Source: Labrys sp. KNU-23 (GTDB lineage Bacteria; Pseudomonadota; Alphaproteobacteria; Rhizobiales; Labraceae). From it: 64,000 bases of DNA. Positions within the stretch are counted from its first letter, which is position 1. Each line of letters starts with the position of its first letter. A model generated the notes under the pieces. It was not told the DNA's origin and ran no database searches. It saw only the letters and a list, made by a program, of their open reading frames with translations. Below, piece by piece: positions 18,238 through 27,900 of the stretch. The stretch is taken from the NCBI RefSeq assembly GCF_008330945.1, contig NZ_CP043488.1:248001-312000 (forward strand), read 5' to 3'. Both the position numbers and the translations under genes were made by a program.

Positions 18238-19632
18238 TCACCGCGTCATGTGCTGCACTTCGTCGAGAATGCGGACCCAGCTTCGAATGCCCTTGTGGAG
18301 CCGCTCGGTGTCGTAGCGCTCGTCAGGGCCGTGGATCGCGTCGTCGGGCAGGATGAAGCCGATCGCGATGCAGTCGAGCCCGACCGTTTCCTTGAGCTGC
18401 TGGGCGAGCGGGATGGAGCCGCCGCTTCCCTTGAGAACAGTCGGCACGCCCCATTCCTTCTCCAGTCCGCGAGCCGCCGCCTTCACGAAGGGATTGTCGC
18501 GCGGCATGGTCACGGCCGAGCTCCCGTTCGCCCCCTCGAACTCGGCCGAGCAGCCCTCGGGCAAGCGCGAGCGCACGAATTGCCGGAAGCACTCGCGGAT
18601 CTTTTCGGGATCCTGTCCTTCCACGAGCCGGAACGAGAGGCGCGCGGTTACATAGCCGGGAATGACCGAGCGCTCGCCAGGCCCCTGATTGCCGCTGGTG
18701 ATGCCGTTCATGTCGACTGTCGGACGGCCCCAGATCGCGTCGAGCGGCGAATAGCCCGTCTCAAGGACGCCTCCCCGCAGATCGATCGTTTCCAGGGGAT
18801 CTGCTTGCCTGGACAACTCGGCCCATTGCTCACGCAAGCTGTCCGGGATCGGCCCCACGCCATCGTAGAATCCCTCGATCGCGATGCGGCCATCTTCATC
18901 GTGGATGGCCGCGAGGATTCCGGTCAGTATCCGGATCGGATTGGCGGCTATCGCGCCGAAGGCGCCGGAATGAAGATCACCATTCGGGGCGAACACCGTC
19001 ACCTTCTCGTGGACAAGGCCTTTGAGCTGGATGGTGAGCGCCGGCTGGTGCGGCAGCCACATGTCGCTGTCACAGATGAACGCGATGTCGCAGGCGAGCT
19101 CATCGCGGCAGGACTCGATGAAGGCCGGCAGATTTTGCGAGCCGGATTCCTCCTCGCCTTCCAGCAGCACGATGATTCTGGCTGGAAAACCGCCGTGAAT
19201 GGCCTTCCAGGCTCGAAGGCCCTCGATGAAGGTCCAGAGCTGACTTTTGCTGTCGGAGGCGCCGCGGCCATAGAAGCGATGGCGCCCGTCTTCCTCGATA
19301 ACCTGCGGCCCGAACGGCTCATGCTTCCAGTCCTCGACCACGCCGACGGGCTGCACGTCGTAGTGGCCGTAGAAGAGAAGGCCGCTCCCATTGGCGTCCG
19401 CCACTTCGCCGGCATGCGCCAGTACCAGCGGATGGCCTGGCGTTGTGACGATCCGTACATCGAAGCCGATTGCCGAGAGCTCGTCCTGCAGCCAGCGGGC
19501 GGCCCGCTCGATACCGGGTTTTCCGATCGGGTCGCTGGAGATTGACGGGATCGAGATCAGGTCGAGCAGCTTTTCGATCGTGACGGGCAGATTGCGGTCG
19601 ACTTCCTTGAGCACGTCTTCGACGTCGGGCAT
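18238..19632 (-). CDS. M20-family dipeptidase
   Basis: This is a cytoplasmic zinc dipeptidase of 464 residues. The start at 19632 has AGGAACTGG upstream, better than an in-frame ATG at 19698. Metal-binding and catalytic residues are visible: His90 and Asp92 in YGHYDVQPVG, Asp127 in YGRGASDSKSQ, and Glu160/Glu161 in LLEGEEESGSQ. The inserted dimerisation domain follows. M20 dipeptidases of this type act on dipeptides or N-substituted amino acids, which agrees with the neighbouring deacylase and PLP enzyme. Confidence 0.9.
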   Translation of the reverse strand: MPDVEDVLKEVDRNLPVTIEKLLDLISIPSISSDPIGKPGIERAARWLQDELSAIGFDVRIVTTPGHPLVLAHAGEVADANGSGLLFYGHYDVQPVGVVEDWKHEPFGPQVIEEDGRHRFYGRGASDSKSQLWTFIEGLRAWKAIHGGFPARIIVLLEGEEESGSQNLPAFIESCRDELACDIAFICDSDMWLPHQPALTIQLKGLVHEKVTVFAPNGDLHSGAFGAIAANPIRILTGILAAIHDEDGRIAIEGFYDGVGPIPDSLREQWAELSRQADPLETIDLRGGVLETGYSPLDAIWGRPTVDMNGITSGNQGPGERSVIPGYVTARLSFRLVEGQDPEKIRECFRQFVRSRLPEGCSAEFEGANGSSAVTMPRDNPFVKAAARGLEKEWGVPTVLKGSGGSIPLAQQLKETVGLDCIAIGFILPDDAIHGPDERYDTERLHKGIRSWVRILDEVQHMTR

Positions 19633-19718
19633 TTTCCAGTTCCTGTTTTCGTTTGATCCGGGATGGCGCATGCGCGCCGGCTGATACCAGGCCCTCACAC
19701 GGCCAGCATTGGCCCAGG

Positions 19719-20966
19719 CTAGATGTCGAAGCCGAATTCCGTTTTCAGATAGCGGCGCAGGGAGGCGAGATCGGGCGTCGTGGCCGTCGCCGTCCTCGGT
19801 TGGGCGGGTTCCTTCAGCCCTGTCGAACAGCCGATCACGACGACGGGTCCATCGGCATCGAAAGCTGTGATGTCATCCAGCGCCGCGAACGCAGCGCTCG
19901 ACGAAATTTCCTGCCACAGGCCCTGCTGGGCGAGGACAGCGTGGGCGGCTCGCGCCCTGTCGTCGGACACCAACAGCGCGAGGCCACTGCTTTCCCGGAG
20001 CGCAACGACGGCACGATAACCGTTGACGGTGACCGCGGTACCCGACTGGACCGTCGGGCCTGCTGCGACCGTCGTGGCTAGAAGGCCGGCTTTCATGGCA
20101 TGATGGAGCGGCCCCCGCGTGGCGGGCTCCACCGAGACGAGCCGGGGGATTTGGTCGATTTGCCCCAGCAGCCTTGCTTCGTGAAAGCCCTTGTAGATGC
20201 CATAGAGCATCTCACCATAGCCGGTCGGAGCGACCACCGCGGCAGGCACCGCGCCGTCGAGATCAGCAAGGATTTCGTACGCCATGGTCTTGTAGCCTTC
20301 CGGGCCCCATGGGTGCCCGGTATGGACCGGAGTGAGATTGCTGACCGGATAGGCTCCGGGAATTTCCTTGAGGGCGCGCATGGCGGGCCAGCGTGCGTCG
20401 GCCGGCAGGTAAACCGGGTAGGCCCCGTAACCGAGGATCATGTCGCGAACGGCCGGGCTGACCTCAGGCATGGTCAGGACGAGGCAGTTCAGCCCGGCGC
20501 GGCTCGCCATCGCCGCTGCGGAGACGCCGTGGTTGCCCGAGGAGGCAACGATGATCGTCGAGGCTCCCTCATACAGGGCCGCGCTGATCGTGAAGGTGTT
20601 GAGCCGGTCCTTGTGGCTCCAGGTCGGATTGCGGCTCTCATCCTTGACGAAGACCTTTTGGTCACGGAAGCGCGCAGGCGCCACATCGGACACGTCGACC
20701 AGCGGCGAGCCGCCGACGGGCATGGTGGCGCGAGGGTGGCGCGGAGGAAGGATCGCCTGCCAATCTTGCCAATGTGTTCCCCGCGCGAAAGAAACGTTGG
20801 TGGCGGACGCGTAGTCATAGGCAACCTCGAGCGGAAACTGCATGGTTTCGTTCGAGGTCTTCGGGCAACCTGAGAGCTGCGCTGGTAGAAGCGGATAAGT
20901 GGGGTTTCCGGGGCCAAGTGAGCGCTGAGCTGTCGCCAGCGATGGCGTTTGGATATTGAAAGTCAT
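19719..20966 (-). CDS. PLP fold-type II enzyme, threonine-synthase / ammonia-lyase-like
   Basis: This 415-residue protein has the tryptophan-synthase-beta fold. The probable PLP lysine is Lys119 in TWSHKDRLN, the phosphate loop is SSGNHGVSA (about 143-151), and GGSPLV precedes it. TGYGEML replaces the usual Gly-rich C-terminal loop. Relatives include threonine synthase, threonine dehydratase and diaminopropionate ammonia-lyase. In ectoine catabolism a related enzyme (EutB) works beside a deacetylase. Here no ornithine cyclodeaminase (EutC) is nearby. The ATG at 20966 gives the best N-terminus; the frame stays open further upstream without a good ribosome site. Confidence 0.75.
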   Translation of the reverse strand: MTFNIQTPSLATAQRSLGPGNPTYPLLPAQLSGCPKTSNETMQFPLEVAYDYASATNVSFARGTHWQDWQAILPPRHPRATMPVGGSPLVDVSDVAPARFRDQKVFVKDESRNPTWSHKDRLNTFTISAALYEGASTIIVASSGNHGVSAAAMASRAGLNCLVLTMPEVSPAVRDMILGYGAYPVYLPADARWPAMRALKEIPGAYPVSNLTPVHTGHPWGPEGYKTMAYEILADLDGAVPAAVVAPTGYGEMLYGIYKGFHEARLLGQIDQIPRLVSVEPATRGPLHHAMKAGLLATTVAAGPTVQSGTAVTVNGYRAVVALRESSGLALLVSDDRARAAHAVLAQQGLWQEISSSAAFAALDDITAFDADGPVVVIGCSTGLKEPAQPRTATATTPDLASLRRYLKTEFGFDI

Positions 20967-21100
20967 GATTGGGTTGTCTTCCAACTTTCTGGGCTCGTTC
21001 GCTCCAGGTTGGCCTGGACGCTCCCTCGCATTTTGAAGTTCGGACACATCCGCAGTGCGGATGGCCTGTTCGCTGTCGGTTGATCGGAGCGGATGAGGAG

Positions 21101-21892
21101 CTAATGCAGAACCTGCTCCAGGAACCGCTTCGTCCGCTCCTCCCGTGGGCTCTTGAAGAAGATGCTGGGCGGCGCTTCTTCGACGATCCGCCCCTGATCC
21201 ATGAAGATGACGCGGTCGGCGATCCGGCGCGCGAAACCCATCTCGTGCGTCACGCAGATGATGGTCATGCCGTCCTGCGCCAGGTCAGCCATCGTATCGA
21301 GCACCTCCTTGACCATCTCAGGGTCCAGCGAGGAGGTCGGCTCGTCGAACAGCATGACACTGGGGCGCAAGCAGAGAGAGCGTGCAATGGCGACGCGTTG
21401 CTGCTGCCCGCCGGAGAGCTGGCCGGGATATTTGCCGGCCTGCTCCGGAATCCTGACCTTCTCCAGATAGCGGCGGGCGATCTGTTCGGCCTCTACGCGG
21501 GGCGTCTTGTGGACCCACGTCAACGCCAGGGTGCAGTTCTGCAGCACTGTCAGATGCGGGAACAGGTTGAACTGCTGGAACACCATGCCGACATTCTTGC
21601 GGACTGCGTCGAGCACCTGCGATTTCTGCGTGAGCTCGACGCCGTTTACGGTGATCTTGCCGTTCTGAAATGCTTCCAGGCCGTTGATGCAGCGGATCAT
21701 TGTCGACTTTCCGGAGCCGGAAGGGCCGCACACGACGATGCGTTCGCCCTGCTTCACACTCAGATCGATGTCGCTCAAGACCCGGAAATCCCCGAACCAT
21801 TTGCTCATCTTCTCGATCTCGACGGATCTCGTGACCGGTGTGTTGGTCATCCGCTTGTCCTTCTCAAATGAATTATTGTCTGGCGCCGTCAT
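21101..21892 (-). CDS. Amino-acid ABC transporter ATPase (GlnQ/HisP type)
   Basis: This is the energising subunit of the second importer. Walker [17 protein letters not shown] signature, Walker [12 protein letters not shown] and the H-loop CVTHEMG are all intact. Two starts are plausible. ATG 21892 overlaps the permease stop (TAATG) and has GGAGG 7 bases upstream, giving 263 residues. ATG 21850 has AAGGA upstream and gives 249. I chose the coupled one. The gene is followed, 134 bases on, by the PLP enzyme gene. Confidence 0.92.
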   Translation of the reverse strand: MTAPDNNSFEKDKRMTNTPVTRSVEIEKMSKWFGDFRVLSDIDLSVKQGERIVVCGPSGSGKSTMIRCINGLEAFQNGKITVNGVELTQKSQVLDAVRKNVGMVFQQFNLFPHLTVLQNCTLALTWVHKTPRVEAEQIARRYLEKVRIPEQAGKYPGQLSGGQQQRVAIARSLCLRPSVMLFDEPTSSLDPEMVKEVLDTMADLAQDGMTIICVTHEMGFARRIADRVIFMDQGRIVEEAPPSIFFKSPREERTKRFLEQVLH

Positions 21893-22584
21893 TACAGCGC
21901 CTCCAGGCGGGCGCTTCCCGAGACCGAGATCAGCGAGAAAATCCAGCCGAGGACGAGGCGCGTGGTGATCGTGATGCAGAGGTAGATGACGCCGGCGACG
22001 AGAAGTGGCTGATACACATCGAGCGTCCGCGACCGGATCTCGTTGGCAAAGCCCATGACGTCCATGACGGTGACCGTAAAGGCCAGAGCGGTGGTCTTGC
22101 AGAGCAGGATCACTTCGGTCGTGTAGGCGGCGAAACCGTTCCGGATCATTGCTGGGAGGATCGCCACCCTGAAGGTCTGGAAGCCATTCAAACCGAGCGA
22201 TCGCGCGGCTTCGATCTGCTCCCTAGGCGTCTGGAAATAGGCGCCGCGCATGATCTCGGACGTGAAAGCCATCTCCACGATGGCCAGGCAGATGATCGTG
22301 CACCAGAACGGGCTGGAGAACACCGACCACAGGAAGGTCTCGCGGACGATCGGGAGCAGCGGCAGGCCGTAATAGATGACGTAGAGCACCAGAAGCATTG
22401 GCACGCCGCGGATGCAGAACATCAGGTTCCACACGCTCTTCGAAACGAGGCCGGGATAGCGGATCTGGACGAACGCCATCGATGTGGCGAGGGCAAAGCC
22501 GATCACGAGGGAAATGAGAAACAGGCTCAGGGTCGTGGACAGGCCGCCGAGGATCTCGCGGCCATAAGCGATCACGAGTTCCAT
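21892..22584 (-). CDS. Amino-acid ABC transporter permease (HisM/GlnP type), second
   Basis: This inner-membrane permease has 230 residues, starting MELVIAYG. The ATG at 22584 overlaps the stop of the preceding permease by the ATGA pattern. Five or so hydrophobic segments are seen, with an EAA loop reading [15 protein letters not shown] and SEIMRGAY just before it. It pairs with the gene before it as the two transmembrane subunits of a polar amino-acid importer. Longer in-frame starts inside the neighbouring gene were rejected. Confidence 0.9.
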   Translation of the reverse strand: MELVIAYGREILGGLSTTLSLFLISLVIGFALATSMAFVQIRYPGLVSKSVWNLMFCIRGVPMLLVLYVIYYGLPLLPIVRETFLWSVFSSPFWCTIICLAIVEMAFTSEIMRGAYFQTPREQIEAARSLGLNGFQTFRVAILPAMIRNGFAAYTTEVILLCKTTALAFTVTVMDVMGFANEIRSRTLDVYQPLLVAGVIYLCITITTRLVLGWIFSLISVSGSARLEAL

Positions 22585-23279
22585 CAGATCACACCCATCG
22601 ATCGGCGGGAGCGACCTTCGAGATAGGAGAACACTCTGGAGGACGCGAAGGCGAAGGCGATGAAGATCGCGATTGCGATGCCGTAGAAGGTGAATGGAGC
22701 GCCGGTCGAACGCGCGCCAAGCGAGGCGATACGGACGATATCGGGAATGCCAATGATGCTGAGCAGCGCGGTTTCCTTCATGCTGATCAGCCAAAGCGAT
22801 CCGAGATGCGGCAACACCTTTCTATAGATCTGCGGCAGGATGATCAGCGCGAGCGACTGAAAGCGATTGAATCCGAGAGCGCGGCCCGCCTCATGTTGTC
22901 CTGCCGTGACGTCGGCCCAGCCGGCTTTGAACAATTCGGTGGCATAGGCGCCAAGCACGATCGATGTCGAAAGCACTGCCGGAACGACCGGGCTCATGCT
23001 GGCGTCGGGCGTTCCTGTCAGAAATTGAAGCAAGGACTGGATCAGGCTGTCGGCGGAATAGAAAATCAACAGAAGCAGGAGAATGCCGGGCAGGCTCCTG
23101 AACAGATATGTGTAGAATTTGACGATCGCAGCGGCGAACGTGATGCGCGACGACGCCAGAAGTGTGGCACTAATCCCGATGATGATACTGAAGATAAAGC
23201 TGATCACCGCGATGGAGAAGCTCATTCCAAACGCGTTGACGAACTGATGTCCCCATCCTTGTTCAAGGTAAATCAGCAT
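22584..23279 (-). CDS. Amino-acid ABC transporter permease (HisQ/GlnP type), first
   Basis: This inner-membrane permease has 231 residues and begins MLIYLEQGWG. The ATG at 23279 follows AGGTGCAGGGA; a GTG three codons upstream (23288) is possible. The EAA loop reads GQHEAGRALGFNRF, and the family motif ATELFKAG precedes it. The gene is separated from the binding protein gene by an unusually long 294-base spacer, discussed separately. Confidence 0.9.
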   Translation of the reverse strand: MLIYLEQGWGHQFVNAFGMSFSIAVISFIFSIIIGISATLLASSRITFAAAIVKFYTYLFRSLPGILLLLLIFYSADSLIQSLLQFLTGTPDASMSPVVPAVLSTSIVLGAYATELFKAGWADVTAGQHEAGRALGFNRFQSLALIILPQIYRKVLPHLGSLWLISMKETALLSIIGIPDIVRIASLGARSTGAPFTFYGIAIAIFIAFAFASSRVFSYLEGRSRRSMGVI

Positions 23280-23573
23280 TCCCTGCACCTGTTATTGATC
23301 CGTCAAGAAACCGATTTCCGCTTCGAAGCGGAGGCAAACGACACGGGAACGTTCGCCTTACTAGGCACTGCGCTGTTCGATGGACGGTGCTGTGGCGCAG
23401 CACAACCATTCCACCGTAGCTGAACGCAGCGTTGAGGGAGGGTCGTAGCGGCTGGGCCGAAGCCTTGATCCTTGCCGCACTCGACAAGAGCGCCGGCTCA
23501 GGTAGTTCTCCACGAGCCGCTCGATGACGTCCTGCATTGTCGGAAATCGGAGATCAGCGTTTGCGCCTGGATC
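23280..23573. other. Long spacer between binding-protein and permease genes
   Basis: This is a 294-base gap inside the operon with no convincing gene. It carries the perfect palindrome TCCGCTTCGAAGCGGA (23317-23332), just before the permease start on the - strand, and a GTGCTG/CAGCAC hairpin nearby. Such hairpins often lower expression of permeases relative to the abundant binding protein. Short - strand frames with protein-like composition hint that the spacer may be a decayed insertion. Confidence 0.4.
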
Positions 23574-24320
23574 TCATTTGATTGTCGGGGCCCATTTCTT
23601 CTGAAGCGTGGCCCAAGTGCCGTCGGCCCGCAATGTCTTTAGGGCGGCGTTGAATTCGTCCCGAAGCGCGGTGTCTTCTGGGCGGAAGGCTATTCCGATC
23701 CCTTCGGAGACCTGAACTCCCTCTCCGATGGTAACGAGCTTGGGGGCGTCGCCTTCTTTCGTGAACTTTTCTTCCAGCCCCAGTACGATATCGATACGGC
23801 CGGCCTTAAGATCTGAGATGAGTGCATCGATCGAGGGATAGCGCCTGATCTGGGCACCCGGATATGTCTTCTCGAGATAGGCGGCGTTGGTGGTTCCCTG
23901 TTGAACACCGATAACCTTGGTAGCCATCGTTTGCGGCGTTATGGCGAACTCCTTGCCTGCGACAACCCCGAATTCTGAATAGGTGATGCCGTAGGGGTCA
24001 CTGAATATGACCCGCTTCTTGCGCTCCTCGGTGATTCCCATGGCGCCGAGGATGACGTCGAATTTCTTCGAGAGAAGGGCAGGAATGATGCCGCTCCACT
24101 CATTCGTGACGAAGGTGCATTGAGCGTGGATCAGCTGGCAAATGGCGTTGCCGATATCGACATCGAAGCCCTGAACTGTGCCGTCGGCGGTGGTCATGTT
24201 GTACGGTGGGAAGCCGCCCTCGTTTGCGATGACGAGCTTGCGCGACGATTGAGCCTGCGCAGTCGATAGCGACGCGATGAAGGCCATAGCCATGAAGGCC
24301 TTGATGAATCGAAGTGCCAT
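23574..24320 (-). CDS. Amino-acid ABC transporter substrate-binding protein (family 3)
   Basis: This is the periplasmic binding protein of the second importer, 248 residues. The signal peptide covers about residues 1-23 and ends AQA before QSSRKLVIAN. Typical family 3 features include EGGFPPYN near the mature start, DVDIGNAIC, and FDVILGAMGITEERKK. The start has AGGGGAAG upstream. As first gene of the - strand operon it lies right behind the palindromic operator. Its size and sequence fit lysine/arginine/ornithine, histidine or opine-type binding proteins. Confidence 0.9.
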   Translation of the reverse strand: MALRFIKAFMAMAFIASLSTAQAQSSRKLVIANEGGFPPYNMTTADGTVQGFDVDIGNAICQLIHAQCTFVTNEWSGIIPALLSKKFDVILGAMGITEERKKRVIFSDPYGITYSEFGVVAGKEFAITPQTMATKVIGVQQGTTNAAYLEKTYPGAQIRRYPSIDALISDLKAGRIDIVLGLEEKFTKEGDAPKLVTIGEGVQVSEGIGIAFRPEDTALRDEFNAALKTLRADGTWATLQKKWAPTIK

Positions 24321-24332
24321 AGTGCTTCCCCT

Positions 24333-24382
24333 GCTTCATTTGTAATTACAAATGAAGCTAGCGAGGATACAGCATTTGTCAA
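24333..24382 (-). promoter_or_regulatory. Promoter with perfect 26-bp palindromic operator for the 24320-15897 operon
   Basis: On the - strand a consensus -35 TTGACA (24382-24377) is followed after 16 bases by TAGCTT (24360-24355). Overlapping and just downstream of this -10 is a perfect inverted repeat, 24333-24358, whose half-site is GCTTCATTTGTAA. The centre TTGTAATTACAA resembles GntR/HutC-type operators. The position is that of a repressor site blocking the promoter. It ends 12 bases before the start codon at 24320. Confidence 0.7.
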
Positions 24383-24907
24383 CCGTGTGTTTCAGCGTTG
24401 ATCCTCGACGGGATTGATATCTCGGACTATCAGGCCTGGGACGACAACGTGGGCTTTGGCCGTAGGCATCCCGACATGGAGGCCGGCGTTTGATCTGTCA
24501 CTCGCGGGCGCCGCTGCAGGCGGCGCCCGCGAAATTGGAACGGTGGCATTCCCAAATTCCAGTCAAAGGCGGAACGGGGCGTCTTGGGGGCGATCGGTTG
24601 ATCAAAATCGTAATGTCATATAAGCAACATTTCTTTCTAAAAGAATGCCATCCGTCGGGCAAATGAGATTTGAAATCGGAGCATTTTCGCTGATTTTCTT
24701 CATTTTTAGTGATATTTGGTTGCTTTCTTGCATTCCTGGCGGGCAGTCCCGACCACTGACAATACCTACCAAATTGTAATAAAGGTGACATTTACGTGTG
24801 CCACCACGAACAATGTGGGCGGCAAAATGTTGCTTTGATCAAGCTGGATGCTCCGAGCAGATCCGGTCATGGCCGCCCCGCATGATTGTTTGAATGGGGG
24901 TAGTCCA
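24383..24907. other. Intergenic region before the autotransporter
   Basis: This is a divergent gap with a notably AT-rich half (about 24600-24800) where the autotransporter promoter probably lies. A 22-codon - strand frame near 24464-24399 (MPTAKAHVVVPG...) may be the tail of a lost gene. No further gene is seen. The strong hairpin at 24502-24532 is listed separately. Confidence 0.45.
24502..24532. terminator. Strong GC-rich hairpin, possible bidirectional terminator
   Basis: This is a perfect 13-bp inverted repeat (half-site TCGCGGGCGCCGC) with a 5-base loop. It lacks a T-run on either side, so it is either a weak terminator or a remnant structure left by a lost gene. Confidence 0.4.
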
Positions 24908-27900
24908 ATGGCTATTAGGGATGGTCGTCGCACCTGTCGGCTCAGGCTTTTCGGCATTGGTGCGCATTTGCTGTGCGGGGTAGCGCTGTGCGCCTTGGCG
25001 TCCACGCCGAGCCTGGCCCAGGATGACGGCACGCTGCGGATCATGACGCTGAACATCTGGAATCAGTTCAAGCAGAATCCGGAAGTCGTGGCCGACTTCA
25101 TGACCAAGGCTAATTTCGACATCCTTGGCATGCAGGAGGTCAACGGCAGCCGATACGTTTCCGACATTCCCGGTTTTCTCGAAAAGGCCGGTCTGGGAAC
25201 CTATGGGAAGGTTCAGATCGGGGACGTCGGCGTCATATCTCGGCTGCCGGGAAGCTTTGGCACCTATGTTCTGCCGGGCATTTCCACGCAAGGCCGCAAC
25301 ATCAGCTACACGGTGACCGGTCAGCAGGGAGGGCGGCCGGAGACGTTGGTCGGCACCGTCCATCTCGACTACAGCGACGGCTCGCAGGGACGCGTCAAGG
25401 AAGCTCAGGCTCTCAACGACTGGGCGAAGACGTCTTCGCGCCCTGTCATCCTCATGGGTGATTTTAATGCGGGCGACGTCGCTGAGCGCGGGCTGCACAG
25501 CGCGGCACAACAGTCTTATCTGTTTGCCGGATATGTCGTCGGCTCCTATGGAGACAATGCGCTCTACAAGAAGCTGAGGGAGGAATATCTGGGCTCGGAC
25601 CAGCTTGCCAAGGCGCAGGAATATCTCGACGACATGCGGTCCGGTGGCAAGGGCAAGGAGAAATATCGCAGCGTCATCCAGGCCTATTTCGACGCCAACA
25701 GGAGCAAATATCCCGGCATCACCAGCATCAGTCAGATGAGCTGGCGGCAATGGGAGGAAATCATCGCGCTCGACGCCCAGACCAAGGGCATCGCGTTCAA
25801 GGACGAGACCTATCCGGTCGCCGACAATCAACCGCTGACGATGAACGTCCTCAAGAAGCAATATATGCTTCTTCAAACGGAAGCCGAGCGCGAGCGATTC
25901 AAGCCGCATGATTTCAACGACGGCAGTTCGACCTGGCCCTCGGCCGGGGAGGACGATACCAACACCTGGCAGAGCTGGGATCGCACCAAGATCGACCACT
26001 TCCTGGCCTCGCGCCCCTTCGGTAAATGGTATGTGCTCGCCGACGACCCGAACGATCCCTATTCCGGTGTCATCAAGGATGTGTATGTAACCAAGCCCGA
26101 TGGCACGAAAGCACCGATATCCGATCATGAGCCGGTAGCCCATGAGATCAAGTGGATCGGTCCTGCGCTTCAAACCTATAGCGAATCTGCCGGTGGCGCA
26201 CAGTCCGACAAGACACGTCTGGTTTGGGGCGAGGAGGCCAATACCTTCGACAAGGACGGCAAGGCGTTCTTCCTCACCCGCAACAATATGCGCAGGGACG
26301 TCTATCTCGGCCAGATCTCCGATGCGAACGGCAACCCCATTCTCACCGGCCTGACCCTGGAGGAGAAGAAGACCCTGCTCGATTGCACGAGCAAGGATCC
26401 GCGCTTCCAGCAGGCGATCCGCGATTATTGCATCGACGACCACTCCTTCATTGGCGAGACGCTGGTCAAGGACAAGGGAGTACTGATCGTCGATGAGGAC
26501 GCGGCGCTCGGCACCTCGCAGGCCAGGCTGCGGCTGGCCGATGGTACGCTGAGGATCATGGGCAACGACATGCATGGCCTCGATCGCGCTTTGGTGCTGG
26601 AAGGCGTAGGCGGCACACTCGACGTCGCCAGCGCGGGCAATGCCGTGACGCTGGGCCAGGCCATCACGGGCGAGGGCGGCCTCATCAAGCTGGGGGCGGG
26701 CGGGCTTCGCTTCACCGGCACGGGCACCTATGCGGGCCCCACCCGGGTGAAGCAGGGAATGCTGGTGGTCGATGGCTCGCTGACCTCGTCGGTGACGGTC
26801 GACCAGGGCGCGGTACTCGGCGGCAGCGGCGCGATCGGCGGCCTCGACGCCAAGTCGGGCAGCCTCGTCACGCCGACCGGAGCCGGCGTGCTGACGGTGA
26901 AGGGCGATGTCCGCTTCGGCCAGGGTAGCTATTATCAGGTGGATGTCGGCGCCGGTGACAAGGCGGACCGGATCGCGGTGACCAGCAAGGCGACGCTGGA
27001 TGGCGGCACCGTGCTGATCGGTGCCCAGGGCGGCAACGGCCTGTTGAACAAGGAGCAACTGCTCGCGCTCTATGGCAAGGAATACACCATCCTGACGGCC
27101 GAGGGCGGCGTCAGCGGGCGTTTCGAAGGCGCTCTGCCCAATTATGCCTTCCTCGGGGCACGCTTCGGCTATGATCCCACCCAGGTGACAATGACCATCG
27201 GCCGCAACGACCGTAGTTTTGCAAGCGTCGGCCAGACAGCCAATCAGCGGGCCGCCGCTGCTGGCTTGGAAACGCTGGGGAGGGGGAATGCCCTCTTCGA
27301 TGACTTCCTGGTAGCCAATGCCGGTGCCGATCTGGCCGGTCACCTGGCTTCGTTGTCGGGCGAGGTCAATGTTTCCGCACGGACCGCTCTGATCGAAGGC
27401 GGCGGCCAGCTCGGCGCCATGGCAACCGATCGCTTGCGTTCGGCTTTCGAGACGACGGCGGCAGCGGGCTTGCCAACGACGGGGAACGGCGCGGCTTCGG
27501 CCATGCCCATGCAATTTGCCTCGCTCGGCAATCCGACTGCGCCAGCGGCTTCGTCTTCACCGGCAGCGCTTCCTGCGGCGGACGGACTTTCCATCTGGGG
27601 ACAGGGTTTCGGTTCCTGGGGGCGTACCGGCAGCACCGGCAACACTGCCGGCATGACACGCAACAGCGGCGGTTTCCTGTTCGGCGCCGATGCGCCTCTA
27701 TCGCTCGGCGAGACAGATGTGCGGCTCGGTGCACTTGCCGGCTATAGCCGCACCAGCTTCAGTACCCGGGGACTGGGCAGCGGCGATAGCGACAACTACC
27801 ATTTCGGCCTCTATGCCGGCACGATGGTAGGGCAGCTCGCCTTGCGTGCCGGCGCCTTCTACACTTGGCACGACATCGCCACCAGCCGCGTGGCGGCCGG

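Noticed and set aside
16913..18241. 442-codon - strand frame covering the MFS gene in another frame
   Set aside because: The overlapping 411-residue frame has clear membrane spans and MFS motifs, while this one is Arg/Pro-rich with none.
18250..19545. 431-codon + strand frame opposite the M20 peptidase
   Set aside because: The M20 frame has every catalytic residue; this is its antisense shadow.
24839..27514. 891-codon - strand frame opposite the autotransporter
   Set aside because: It is an unusually long shadow, but it shows no motifs, and the + strand has signal peptide, EEP motifs, beta repeats and barrel.
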